From Vanessa cardui (lineage: Eukaryota; Arthropoda; Insecta; Lepidoptera; Nymphalidae), in the NCBI RefSeq assembly GCF_905220365.1, contig NC_061152.1, positions 3,957,001 to 4,021,000 of the forward strand: a DNA stretch of 64,000 bases, read 5' to 3'. Positions 10,790-20,556 of the stretch are shown here, one piece after another. Numbering within the stretch: the stretch's first letter is position 1; the number at the start of each line of letters is the position of its first letter. The position numbers were made by a program, and so were the translations under genes. The notes under the pieces were generated by a model. The model saw nothing but the letters and a program-made list of their open reading frames with translations. It was not told the DNA's origin and did not search any database.

Positions 10790-11206
10790 ATCCTAGGAGG
10801 CTCACCTGTTTGTTCCCAAAAAAATAACCTACATATGTCGTTTCTCGGGCTCTTGACTATTCGTGTAACATATTTCATTTAAATCGGTCCCGTAGCTTAG
10901 TGAAAGCGAGGAATTGAGATATCCACGCAGGCCCGCATAGGCCCCGGGGTAACTGGTCGGGGCGATGGCCCCCTACAGTGGTGGCAACGCCGACTGCAAC
11001 TACAGCCGGGTCACTGGGTGGATTGCAATCCATGGTGTTCGATCCGGGTGGGGTTCACGCCACAGGGCGATCAAGCCTTGGCAATCGGCAACCTGTGGCG
11101 GATCCCACTGTGGTATGTCCATGTGATGGCTTCTCCCGTCGCGCAGCGAGGTCGAGTTCGTCGGTGGATCCCGGCGAACGCCCGTCAGCCGACGACGACG
11201 AAGCGG

Positions 11207-13870
11207 TCATGGTCGAGTGAAGTCGCGTGGTAATCCTCTTGGGTCCGGTGGTCGCCGATGGTATGGCGCAATACCCTGGAGATGCTGGGATCGCGCTCCG
11301 TTGGCCCTCGCGAACATACAAGAACTCAGGCGGCGAACGTGGTCATCTAGGCTCTCCACATGCAGATCTCTGGCTATCACTGCGTTTCTCACGTAGCGGG
11401 GCGCTCCGGTGATGGTGCGCAGCGCTAGCGACTGTTGGGCCCGCAAAGACTTGCGGCTTGTTTCGCTGGTCAGTGCGAACCACGCTGGGGCCGCGTAGGT
11501 GAGTCGCGTGCGGACGTACGCTTTATATAAGCACAGCTTCACACGGAGCGGCAGGTGAGACGCCAGAAGGGGGTGCAAGAGGGTTCTAGCCGCTCGCGTC
11601 TGCGTTACCACGTTCTTAACATGGTGACGCATTGAGAGCTTCTTGTCGATGGTCACGCCTAGATACTTTGCAGACGGAGACCACTCGACCGATTCTCCCT
11701 GGAGCGACACCATTAGTCGCGGGGCTAGTGACCGCCCTATATGTAGCGCCTGGGTCTTTGCAACGTTGACCTTAAGCCTCCAACGCTCCAGCCAGGGAGG
11801 AAGTGCATCTAGTGCTCGCTGCATTTTGGTCGCCGCGTGCGAGGCATTCAACGACGTGGTTACAAATGCGGCGTCGTCAGCGTACAGTGCTAAGATGGCA
11901 CCATCCGCAACTGGAATGTCATCCGTGTATCTGCTGTAGCAGATGGGTGACAAGCAGCTTCCCTGGGGCACTCCGGCTTGGATGGGACGTTCCGTAGACA
12001 GTACGTCTTCAACTGCCACTTGAAAGCGCCTGTCTTGGAGGAAGCTGGCCACAGTCTTAACTACTCGACGGGGAGTAGCAGATGTGGACAGTTTGTATAT
12101 GAGTCCGGAGTGCCAGACACGGTCGAACGCTTTCTCCATATCCAGGAATACTGCAACGGAGTGCTCTCGTTTGTTATAGGCGACAGCGAGATGGTGCAGA
12201 ACCCTTGAGACTTGCAGCGTGGTGGAGTGTTCGGCTCGGAAACCGAACTGTTCGTCGCGTGGTTGGAGGTGGGGCGTGATGTGCAGTAGAAGTAGTTTCT
12301 CGAAGACTTTCGAAGTCGATGACAGCAGCGTGATGGGACGGTAGCTCCCGGGAAGCATTATGTTCTTCCCCTGCTTGGGAACCAGGATAACTCGACCGAG
12401 TTTCCACGATGATGGAAAATGCCCGATGCGAAGGATGCTATTAAAAAGTCGCGTTAGAGTTGCTATTGTTCGCGGGGGTAAGTGCCGCAGGGCTTCATTG
12501 GTGACTCGATCAGGGCCAGGCGCTTTACGCAGTTTTGTTCGCCGAATCATCCGTTGGATTTGTCCAGGAGAAAACACGACGGGGTCTTCGACTGGTGCTA
12601 TCGATGATTCGAGGTATGCTTTTACGTGTCGCTCGATGGCTTCAACATGCTGTACATCTGTGGTCGGGTTCGGTTTGAACTGCGTCTCCAGGAAATCTGC
12701 AAAAATCTCAGCTCGGTCCTCGGCACGGTAACGAGGGGTACCGTCACTGGCCATTAGGGGCCTAATCGGGGGTAGCTTCCTGGAGAGACGTCGGCAAAGG
12801 CGGTGGATACCGTTCCAGTCTTCGCCAGCTTGTTCGATGGTAATTTGCCAAGACTCGTTTGCAACAGTTTCCAGTGCTTCCGAGATCCTGAGAGCCAGAG
12901 CATTGAGTAGCGTCTTCATCGCTGGACATCGCTGGTTTTGCCAGTTCCTGCGTAGCTTCCTTTTCTCCTCTAACATCGCTCTGATGTAGGGGGGTAGCTG
13001 GGGTTGTCTACATGTGGTTGAAGCATCAACTCTGGATTCACGAAGCGCATCAGACATAGTCGCGCTGAGGTCTAAGGCAAGTCGGTCGACGTCCGTTGGC
13101 GACTCAACTCTGTAGGACGGCGAGTGCTTAGTCAGGTATTCGGCGAAGAGTCGCCAGTCCTGGCGATGTTTTGGAGAAGGTGGTCTTGCTGTCATCGGCG
13201 TGGTATTCAATGTTAAGAGGACTGTTTGGTGGTCGGAAATGAGGTGGTCATCCATTACATCGATCGACGGTGCGGCGGGCAATCCGCGGGTGATCGCAAT
13301 GTCGATGACGTCTGGCATGTGGGCTGCGCAGTACGGGTAGTGCGTCGGTACCTCTGGTCCTAACACATAATAGCCGTGGCGGTCTGCATCATCCAGGAGG
13401 CGTCTGCCATCCGGACTCACTGTGCTTGAATTCCACGCCGTGTGTTTCGCGTTGAAGTCTCCAGCAATTACCGTGGGCAGTGGCGAGTTCAACAGAGTGT
13501 GGACGTCAGCTACTGCGAGTCGGTTATTCGGAGGCTTGTAGAAGGCGAACACGCGGAAGGGCTGGCGATCGATGCATATCTCCACGCCCAGTGCGTACGA
13601 CGACTGCAGTTGTTGTACTGGCAGGAGTTGGTGAATGATTTTTCGACGGACCAAGACTGCTAATCCCCGATAAGCAGTTCCGGTCGGCGAGGCGTGGTCC
13701 TCCCGGTAGACGTAGTATCCGGAAACCTTCAACTTGTCTACTGGTCTAAGGTGAGTCTCGCTAATCAGGCCGATGTCCACTCGACGCTGGGCAAGCATAG
13801 TTTTAAAGAGCTGGGCTTTTTGTGATGAAAGCCCGTCGGCATTCCAGAATGCAATACGGAGCTCATCCAT
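11207..13870 (-). CDS. retrotransposon ORF2: endonuclease and reverse transcriptase
   Basis: This 887-residue polyprotein nicks target DNA and copies the element RNA at the nick. The N-terminal domain (about 1-225) is an apurinic-type endonuclease, with N10, E38, the GDFN motif at 137-140, and SDH at 212-214. The reverse transcriptase spans about 440-740: KAPGPD at 449-454, the catalytic FLDMEKAFD with D577, GVPQGS at 633-638, and the YADD catalytic pair at 663-666. The C-terminal region is Jockey-like with no RNase H. No stop or frameshift interrupts it. The ATG overlaps the ORF1 stop by 8 bases (ATGGATGA), pointing to coupled termination and re-initiation. Length is normal for the family. 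Confidence 0.95.
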   Translation of the reverse strand: MDELRIAFWNADGLSSQKAQLFKTMLAQRRVDIGLISETHLRPVDKLKVSGYYVYREDHASPTGTAYRGLAVLVRRKIIHQLLPVQQLQSSYALGVEICIDRQPFRVFAFYKPPNNRLAVADVHTLLNSPLPTVIAGDFNAKHTAWNSSTVSPDGRRLLDDADRHGYYVLGPEVPTHYPYCAAHMPDVIDIAITRGLPAAPSIDVMDDHLISDHQTVLLTLNTTPMTARPPSPKHRQDWRLFAEYLTKHSPSYRVESPTDVDRLALDLSATMSDALRESRVDASTTCRQPQLPPYIRAMLEEKRKLRRNWQNQRCPAMKTLLNALALRISEALETVANESWQITIEQAGEDWNGIHRLCRRLSRKLPPIRPLMASDGTPRYRAEDRAEIFADFLETQFKPNPTTDVQHVEAIERHVKAYLESSIAPVEDPVVFSPGQIQRMIRRTKLRKAPGPDRVTNEALRHLPPRTIATLTRLFNSILRIGHFPSSWKLGRVILVPKQGKNIMLPGSYRPITLLSSTSKVFEKLLLLHITPHLQPRDEQFGFRAEHSTTLQVSRVLHHLAVAYNKREHSVAVFLDMEKAFDRVWHSGLIYKLSTSATPRRVVKTVASFLQDRRFQVAVEDVLSTERPIQAGVPQGSCLSPICYSRYTDDIPVADGAILALYADDAAFVTTSLNASHAATKMQRALDALPPWLERWRLKVNVAKTQALHIGRSLAPRLMVSLQGESVEWSPSAKYLGVTIDKKLSMRHHVKNVVTQTRAARTLLHPLLASHLPLRVKLCLYKAYVRTRLTYAAPAWFALTSETSRKSLRAQQSLALRTITGAPRYVRNAVIARDLHVESLDDHVRRLSSCMFARANGARSQHLQGIAPYHRRPPDPRGLPRDFTRP

Positions 13871-15638
13871 GACAGAGCTCCATTATGCATTTTAGGATCA
13901 GCGGAATCGGATCACGCTGCTCCTGGATGGCCACCAGAACCTGATTAAGGGTGCCGATGATATTGGTCAGTCTTGGGTCCATAGGAGCCACCCGCTTCGC
14001 CTTCGTCCCCGTAACAGGGGCAGCGACCACGGTGCGCTTGGACGGTATGTTAGGCGACACTGATGTTGCCGTCACTGTTTCTTTTGAGGTTGGGGGTGCT
14101 GGAGGAGGCACGGCCTCAGGCCGTGAATCTTGTCGAGTGCGCTTAGCGCGCTTACGACGGCGCTTTTGGCTCGGTTGCTGTTGTGGCTGGTTTGCTGCTG
14201 CCATGAGCGAACCCGGCGCGTTGACCTCTGCAGGAGTGGAGGCTGAGGGGACAGGGGCTGAGGGAGCGCGCGCAGCTGTGGTACGTACAACGGTTCCAAC
14301 TCGGCGGTTCTTCGCTTCCTTATGGAATATTGGGCAGGAGGAGTTATTTGCCGTGTGCGCGCCGCCACAGTTGGCGCATGTCGGGGTTTCCTCCAAGGGG
14401 CGCTGACAGTCCCTGGCCGCATGGTTCTCTCCACAGCGCACACAGGCAATAGGTCTGTGGCAGTTATGTGATGAATGCCGGAACTGCTGACAGCGGTGGC
14501 ATTGCGCGGGCCCCTTACGGCCACGCCATGCTTCGATGGTGATCCCGGGCATGCATAAAAGTTCATTCACTTCGTATATTCCCGGGATGAGGTCTGGTGT
14601 CCGTTGTAGTTGCGCAAACAGGAGGCAGCCTGGTCTGCCAGGTCGCGCAGGAATCGTCCGCACATACTCCGGGACATAACCAAGCTCTCGGAGCTCTGCC
14701 TCGACTAGTGCTGGCTCGGTGTTTGCCGGTAGGCCGCGGATTGCTACCTTGATGCTCCTCTCTGCCGGGAGCGAGTAGCAGAACCAGGAGATTCCGACTG
14801 TATTCTCCAGCTGGGTCAAGTACCGTTGGATTAACCGGAACTCCTGGTCCGACTTTGGGATAAACCTGACGCCTTTCCCGAACGGGCGTCCGTTTGGTGT
14901 ATGTCCGAGCAGCTTCTTTAGCTCCCGGAAGTGTGTTGGCCAATCTGGCAGTGCTTCCACTATAAGCGGCGGATAGCGGCCAGATGTCTTCGGCGCGTTT
15001 GAGCCGGTCGAAGCAGCATAGGTGGCAGTGGTAGCCGCCGTGGTTGCGGTTTTTGTAGTCATGGCGGGTGTGTTCCTCGCCGGGGATGCCGCTGCAGCCG
15101 CGTATGTCAGTCCGGGTGTGGCGGAGTTCGTCTCCACTGGGGATTCTAGAGACAGGAGTGGCATGCTAGGTGGTACCACTGGCGTCTGTTTCTTTAATCC
15201 CCGTGGAGGAGAGGAGAAACGCTCCACTTCGATTTGTGGTGGGGTGGGAATGTGTGAGCTGCGCGCAGGTTTCGATGTTGTCTGCAGCGACAACGTCGGC
15301 TCCGGCGTGGAAGAATTTAGTGTCACACTACGCTTTTCGGTCAGGGAGACCATATCCGTTGAGGGTGCAGAGGAGAGCGTGAGAGGGCTGACTGCGAAGG
15401 ATTCTTTACCAGCACCCGATGAGGAGCTGCCTTGCGCAGAGTCCGGGACCTTCTTGCGACCGCGAACGGTGAAGGTGGCTTCGCCAGACGCTATTATTGC
15501 GTCCAGCCCAACCTCAGCAGCGGCGACGGATCGGCTATAAGCCCTGCGGCGCAGTGGGCGAGGGCGCGTCGCACGTCGCAGCGGTAGCGGTGCCTGTATC
15601 GTCGAAGGCATGGTAAACGCGCTTTTGCAATTGAACAC
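13863..15638 (-). CDS. retrotransposon ORF1: Gag-like zinc-knuckle protein
   Basis: This 591-residue protein would coat the element RNA and form the ribonucleoprotein. Residues 1-220 are low-complexity, rich in Ser, Thr, Pro and Ala. About 295-375 resembles the conserved domain preceding the knuckles in Jockey-type ORF1 proteins. Three zinc knuckles follow at about 380-393, 399-411 and 421-435 (CHRC, CVRC and CANC starts). A basic KRRRKRAKR stretch (near 493-501) could bind RNA or direct nuclear import. The first ATG is taken as the start; another Met at residue 10 is possible. It overlaps ORF2 by 8 bases. Confidence 0.93.
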   Translation of the reverse strand: MFNCKSAFTMPSTIQAPLPLRRATRPRPLRRRAYSRSVAAAEVGLDAIIASGEATFTVRGRKKVPDSAQGSSSSGAGKESFAVSPLTLSSAPSTDMVSLTEKRSVTLNSSTPEPTLSLQTTSKPARSSHIPTPPQIEVERFSSPPRGLKKQTPVVPPSMPLLSLESPVETNSATPGLTYAAAAASPARNTPAMTTKTATTAATTATYAASTGSNAPKTSGRYPPLIVEALPDWPTHFRELKKLLGHTPNGRPFGKGVRFIPKSDQEFRLIQRYLTQLENTVGISWFCYSLPAERSIKVAIRGLPANTEPALVEAELRELGYVPEYVRTIPARPGRPGCLLFAQLQRTPDLIPGIYEVNELLCMPGITIEAWRGRKGPAQCHRCQQFRHSSHNCHRPIACVRCGENHAARDCQRPLEETPTCANCGGAHTANNSSCPIFHKEAKNRRVGTVVRTTAARAPSAPVPSASTPAEVNAPGSLMAAANQPQQQPSQKRRRKRAKRTRQDSRPEAVPPPAPPTSKETVTATSVSPNIPSKRTVVAAPVTGTKAKRVAPMDPRLTNIIGTLNQVLVAIQEQRDPIPLILKCIMELCHG

Positions 15639-15810
15639 AGAAGGAGTTCACCCGAACAGTAAGTAGCGTCGGAGTAGCGGTATCATCACACGCTAACAAC
15701 CCGCCAGCTCGGTCCTCGGGGCTTGCCGCGAGTAGCGGACCGAGGGCCAAAACCAGAGGGGGAAGCGTGTCAATCCGAATGAACGAACCGCTATTGGACG
15801 CAATGGACGG
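15639..15810 (-). promoter_or_regulatory. 5' UTR and probable internal promoter of the retrotransposon
   Basis: The 172 bases between the inferred 5' end and the ORF1 ATG. Jockey-group elements carry a downstream RNA polymerase II promoter inside this region so that each copy takes its promoter along. I see no TATA box, as expected for that type. Its function is inferred. Confidence 0.4.
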
Positions 15811-15818
15811 AAGCGAGG

Positions 15819-16166
15819 CAAACATACATATTAGTATGTATTGTAATGTAATGCTTGAATTTTAACGGCACAGCGCCATCTGTTATCCACAAAATGAATT
15901 AAACATTCGATATTACATTGTATGTTCAATGGCACAGCACGGCAATGTCGCGAAGGTTACAATAATCATTAGATAAATTATTTAACTCATTATATAATTA
16001 CTCAGCCGAGTTCGTTTTACCTTAACCGACTTATTTTATCTTGAAATTGTAAAACAAAGTTTTCCTTTGAACAAGGCAATTAAAAAAAAAATACGTGGAC
16101 TTAAAATTTATTGACTTCTAGACTGGATATATATAAAAATAATTAATCCATGATATATTAATAAAA
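15819..16166. other. AT-rich intergenic DNA
   Basis: The first few bases continue the repeat that the retrotransposon entered. The two segments 'gtaatgtaatgcttgaattttaac' and, inverted, 'acattgtatgttcaat' hint at another small element. No exon is seen. Confidence 0.35.
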
Positions 16167-16457
16167 GAGCCGAGATGGCCCAGTGGTTAGAACGCGTGCA
16201 TGCACCAATGATTACGAGTTCACAACCAAAAAGCACTGAATATTCATGTGCCTTATTTGTGTTTATAATTCATCTAGTGCTCGGCGGTGAAGGAAAATCA
16301 TCGTGAGGAATGCATGTGTCTAATTTCACAGAAATTCCGCCACATGTGTATTTCACCAACCCACAATAGAACATCGTGTCTGAATATGTTCCGAACCTTT
16401 TCCTCGAAGAGAGAGGAGGCCTTAGCCCAGCAGTGGGATGTTTACAGGCTGTTGTCG
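16167..16457 (+). repeat. SINE-A, full length
   Basis: Head 'gagccgagatggcccagtgg' with A box, degenerate B-box region, body 'tcgtgaggaatgcatgtgtc', 3' end 'gcccagcagtgggatg...ggctgttgtc'. Approximate duplications of 'atattaataaaa' flank it. Confidence 0.88.
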
Positions 16458-16624
16458 TATATTATTAAAATAGTGCAAAAGTGTACTGAGCTTCTTGCCG
16501 ATCCTCGTTAGAATCTTCTTTAACTGGTGTTAGCTTTTATTTTAATTCATAACTGCTTTTAATGAATCAAAAAAATATTGTTTTCGATTTGATTGGAATC
16601 AGTTACAATTATTAGTATAGATAC

Positions 16625-17060
16625 ACTAGCGACCCGTCTTGCCTTCGCACGGGTGCAATAGCGATAAACTACAGAATTCAGTGGCGGATTTACCAATAGG
16701 CTAAGTAGGCTGGAGCCTAGGGCGGCAGATTTAGAGGGGCTGCAAGTTTAGCCCAAATTCGTTATTATCATACAGAAATAAAAATTAAATCGAGAAACAA
16801 TAACGGGAAAAAGCCGATGTAATGAGGACGATTGAACACAAATGCTAAAGTTGCAATTTCAGAATAAATGTAATCAACATGATTGTGAACTAAACTAATG
16901 TATCGAATTTCAAAAGTCAGTGGCGGCAAAAATTTTATAGCCTACTAGCGGCAAATTTGTAATTCCGCCACTGGCAGAATTTGTTTGTTTACGACAACAC
17001 ATTAGAAACTTCTAAAATTATCAGTGTTTCTTTACTATATTGTTCACGTATTATATATAA
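16625..17060 (+). repeat. R1 repeat interrupted by hAT-M MITE
   Basis: R1 starts 'ctagcgacccgtcttgc', is split after 'actacagaatt', and resumes as 'agaatttgtttgtttacgac' to 'ttcacgtattatatat'. Confidence 0.8.
16679..16973 (+). mobile_element. hAT-M MITE, copy 1
   Basis: Ends are 'cagtggcggattta' and 'attccgccactg'. It is flanked by 8-bp duplications acagaatt and gcagaatt (7 of 8 match). CAGTGG ends and 8-bp duplications are the hallmark of hAT elements. There is no coding capacity. Four copies occur in the window. Confidence 0.88.
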
Positions 17061-17071
17061 ATAATATACCC

Positions 17072-17097
17072 GTTCTAACCACTGAGCCATCTCGGCT
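17072..17097 (-). repeat. SINE-A head fragment
   Basis: 'gttctaaccactgagccat' followed by 'ctcggct' is the reverse of the SINE-A tRNA-like head. Confidence 0.6.
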
Positions 17098-17261
17098 GCG
17101 TATTAAATAAGTCGGTAATATCACAAATGCGCTACCCGTTCGCGTGTACATTTGATGACGTCACCGATTACGTCACGGCACTCTAGTACTGGGGGTATTA
17201 AGAATAGTCTAGACGTAATAAACGCGTCTTTAATATACGATAACGACCGCAAGTGATTCTT

Positions 17262-17497
17262 AATAAATAAATAGATTAATATCGAACAACATCACATATA
17301 GTATGATCCCAATGTATGTAGCTAAAGCACTTGTGTTGTGGAAAGTCAGAAGCAACGACGGAACCACAAATGGACCGAAGACAACATAGAAAACTAATGA
17401 ATTTTTCTACATCGACTCGGCCGGGAATCTAACCCGGGACCTCGGTGTGGCGCACTCATAAAACCGGTGTACACGTTACTCGACCACGGAGGTCGTC
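17262..17497 (-). repeat. SINE-C, reverse
   Basis: 'aataaataaatag' tail, body, B-box-like 'gggaatctaaccc' and head end 'ctcgaccacggaggtcgtc'. Confidence 0.88.
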
Positions 17498-17726
17498 ATT
17501 TTTTTTTTGTTTTATGACATAGGTGGCATACGAGCAGGAGGCTCACCTGATGGAAAGTGACTACCCCCGCCCATGGACATCTGCAACACCAGGGGGCTTG
17601 CAGGTGCGTTGCCGGCCTATAAGAATGGAGTACGCTCTTTTCTTGTAGGTTCCAATGTCGTATCGGTTCGGAAAAACCGCCGGCGAAAGCTGGTTCCACA
17701 AAGTGGTTGTGCGAGGCAGAAAATGT
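17498..17726 (-). repeat. LINE-Y 3' end with poly(A)
   Basis: Plus-strand poly(T), then 'gagcaggaggctcacctgat', 'cttgcaggtgcgttgccgg', 'tatcggttcggaaaaacc' and 'gtggttgtgcgagg'. The longer relic at 37290-37810 links this sequence to reverse transcriptase coding, so this is a truncated LINE 3' end. Confidence 0.75.
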
Positions 17727-17857
17727 CATATAACAAAATAATCCTTGTAGCTTTAGCGTTAAGATATAAATTTGGTTGGGAAAGTTGAATAGAAAGATAA
17801 TGAAGAAAGTTGAAGATGACGCACAGTGGACGTAGCTTATGGAAAAAAAAATTGGAT

Positions 17858-18195
17858 CCGCAGACATTTTTAACTTTGCCTTTTCGTAAATTTAAATCTT
17901 TTGTAAAAAATACATTGTTAAAAAGACTTGTTATTCGATACAAGCTTTTATAGATGATAGAAGAGCGTGGAGTTAATACCTGTTGACTTCCAGGCAGGAT
18001 ATATTAATCTAAATAATTGTATTAACTAACTTGACTTCGTATTTTTTAAATGTTGAAAAAGAGTAACTACTGAGTTTGACGTTTTCTCTCGGTTGAATCG
18101 ACTTTCCGAACCGGTGGTAGCTTCACTTAATTGTTAAATGACGATTCAAAAGTGCTTGTAAAAGCCTACTTGAATCAAGATTATTTTGATTTCAT
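17858..18195 (+). repeat. LINE-Z 3' end
   Basis: Includes the last codons of the LINE ('cagacatttttaactttgcc', 'agatgatagaagagcgtgg'), the 'ccgaaccggtggtagcttc' block, and the end 'gattattttgatttcatttc'. Confidence 0.85.
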
Positions 18196-18294
18196 TTCAT
18201 TTCATTTGGATGGATTCTTGACATCTTATAAGATGGAAGGCATATAAATATACCCTATTCCAATCAAGCATCATCATCGTCATCATTACAATAA

Positions 18295-18480
18295 TATAAA
18301 ACAAAGTTGCTCACCGCTGTCTGTCCCTATGTATGCTTAGATCTTTGAAATTACGCAAGAGATTTTGAGAAGTTTTTTTTAATAGATAAAGTGACTCGAG
18401 AGGAAGGTTATTGTATTCCATACTTTTTTTGCCTAACACATGACAAATAACATCCGAAAAACGCGAGTGAAACCACAGGC
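18295..18480 (-). repeat. R1/R2 reverse fragment
   Basis: The reverse of 'agcgactttgttttat' and 'gatctaagcatacatagg', then R2-like 'cgcgagtgaaaccacag'. Confidence 0.55.
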
Positions 18481-18577
18481 CAATACTATTGATTAATATT
18501 TCTTGCAGAACCCGTGTCTATGACAAGTGGTGACCACAAACGATCGAGCTGAACATTTGTCAGAACATAAAAACAAC

Positions 18578-18820
18578 AACAACAACAGCCTGTAAATTTC
18601 CCACAGCCGGACAAAGGCCTCCTCTTACTTCGATAAGATTCGGAACATATTCCATAAGGCTGTTCCAATGCGATTTGGAATACACATGTGGCAGAATTAC
18701 TATGAAATAAGACACATGCAAATTCCCTCACGATGTTTTCCTTAACCTTTACACAAATTAAGCACATGAATATTCAATGTTGCGTTCTAACCACGCAGAC
18801 ATCTCGATTCTCATCTCTCA
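18578..18820 (-). repeat. SINE-A, reverse
   Basis: Tail 'aacaacaacaacagcctg', body, internal deletion before the head 'tctaaccacgcagacatctc'. Confidence 0.8.
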
Positions 18821-19159
18821 CTTCTCACAATAAAGATACAAACATAAAACTCACAATAAACACATCGCGGTCAATATACCATTCTGCCCTCACAGCACAA
18901 CATCCGGTGAGTCAATTGACCGGGATCAATCAAGCTAGTTGCGCGTGCGCATATCGCTTAATACAAACGAAACAACAACTTGGAATTGTTTCGTATGAAC
19001 AGACAATTGATCGTAGACGCACTGTTATATAACCATATTGTCATATATATTTAGGTATGTATATGTTTTTGTATGAAAGGATATTACTGCACTAATGACT
19101 TTCTAGTTGACTGCACACCTTGGGAATGAGATGATCGCCTCCAGGCTGTTTCAAATAAA

Positions 19160-19350
19160 AAAAATATGTTTATTATTGTATATTGTAAATTGACATTACA
19201 AAAAGAGAAAAAGAAATAGATCCCGCTGAGTTTCTTTCGCCGGTTCTTCACAAGTCTGAGGTATTATATTCCGAACCGGTGGTAGATTTTCGCCAATCAA
19301 TAAGAAAGTGTAAACACTTCTATTTTGAATAAAGGTTTTTGACTTTGACT
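19160..19350 (+). repeat. diverged LINE tail related to LINE-Z
   Basis: Contains 'gccggttcttcacaagtctg' and 'ttccgaaccggtggtag', and ends in 'tttttgactttgact'. It is a related LINE 3' end with a different terminal repeat. Confidence 0.55.
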
Positions 19351-19525
19351 ATATACATACTTATATTATAAATGTTCACCCGCCAAAAATCTGCAATAAA
19401 ACCTATATCTATAAAAAGTGAAAACTTTTCAAACAAACCACCACATATAACTTTATTATGAAGAATGAATATGTTTATATACGATAACATGTCAGAAAAA
19501 AGAAAGCTACATTATCCTTAGTGCT

Positions 19526-19888
19526 CAGTGGCGGATTTAGGTACAAATTTGCCGCTACTAAGCTAGTAGGCTATTCAATTTCTGCCGCCCCTACTTTTTT
19601 TTGCAAAATATATGACATGTGTTCTATCGTCCTCATTACATCGGTTTATTCCCGTTATTAGTATGATTATGTTACTAGGTGATATTTCTGTCAGTTACTA
19701 GATTATTTTTCCAACCCGCTATGTTGTGACGAGTATACGGATTACGGACGTAATGTGTATACATATAATTATAAGTTTTTTTTTTTAATTTCTGTAAGAT
19801 AATAACAAATTTGGGTTAAATTTTCCGCCCCTCTATATCTGCCGCCCTAGGCTCCAGCCTACTTAGCCTATCGGTAAATCCGCCACTG
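19526..19888 (-). mobile_element. hAT-M MITE, copy 2
   Basis: 'cagtggcggatttagg' to 'taaatccgccactg', flanked by 8-bp duplications ttagtgct and ctagtgct (7 of 8). Orientation is opposite to copy 1. Confidence 0.88.
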
Positions 19889-19944
19889 CTAGTGCTGTAG
19901 TAGTATTAATTATATTTATATCATATCATTGGCTTATTTATTAC

Positions 19945-20128
19945 ATTGGCAGATGAGCATATGGGCCTGATGGTAAGTGGTCACCACCGCCCATAGACAA
20001 CGGCGCTGTAAGAATTATTAACCATTCCTTACATCGTCAATGCGCCACCAACCTTGGGAACTAAGATGTTATGTCCCTTGTGCCTGTAGTTACACTGGCT
20101 CACCCTTCAAACCGGAACACAACACCGA
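19945..20128 (-). repeat. SINE-B, reverse, 5'-truncated
   Basis: 'tgatggtaagtggtcacca', 'accaaccttgggaac', 'cctgtagttacactggctc', 'ccttcaaaccggaacacaac'. Confidence 0.88.
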
Positions 20129-20149
20129 CTGTTTGCCAGTACAATCTGA

Positions 20150-20425
20150 CGAGTCTTCGTTATCGTTACACAGTATAAAACAAAGTCGCTTACAGCTGTC
20201 TGTTTCCATGTATGCTTAGATCTTTGAAATTTCGCAACGGATTTTGATGCGGTTTTTTCAATAGATAGAGCGATTCGAGTTTTTGTATATAACATATTGA
20301 GAATGTAGTTAAGAAACGACAACACTGACAATTTTGGAAGTTTCTAATGTGATGTCGTAAAAAACAAATTCTGTAGTAGATATATGTAGTATCAGCATAG
20401 CAGTGTGAAGCCGGGGGCGAGTGGC
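20150..20425 (-). repeat. R1, reverse
   Basis: From 'acacagtataaaacaaagtc' to 'agcataggcagt...gccgggggcga'; the reverse of the R1 consensus, with the start end diverged. Confidence 0.75.
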
Positions 20426-20556
20426 TAGCAGTATTATATCGTTGGGATTAAGATATACGATCCAGTCCTTGTATATTATGAAAACTCGTGAAGGAAATAA
20501 CAAGATCTTCACATCTTAATTGACCTAAATTAATATACGACGGCAATTAACGCGTA

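Larger units (their letters stand above)
10912..15810 (-). mobile_element. full-length Jockey-group non-LTR retrotransposon
   Basis: A GC-rich block in an AT-rich region, transcribed leftward. It has a 5' UTR of about 170 bases (15639-15810), ORF1 (13863-15638), ORF2 (11207-13870) and a 3' UTR of about 295 bases. The flanks share aagcgagg at 10904-10911 and 15811-15818. Closing this duplication restores 'gtgaaagcgagg|caaacatacat', a plausible repeat end, which supports the boundaries. Both ORFs are intact, so the copy looks young and possibly active. The 3' end has no poly(A) tract, which is unusual for Jockey elements. ORF2 lacks an RNase H domain. Jockey is my best placement, from ORF1 zinc knuckles and ORF2 layout; R1- or CR1-like groups are the alternatives. 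Confidence 0.9.

Noticed and set aside
13951..15540. Plus-strand and other frames up to 172 codons inside the retrotransposon
   Set aside because: Antisense or shifted shadows of ORF1 and ORF2, which show real domains.
16167..16235. tRNA-like sequences with A and B boxes at many positions
   Set aside because: Each is followed by the same SINE body and tail, and none keeps a complete cloverleaf with paired acceptor stem; they are SINE heads.
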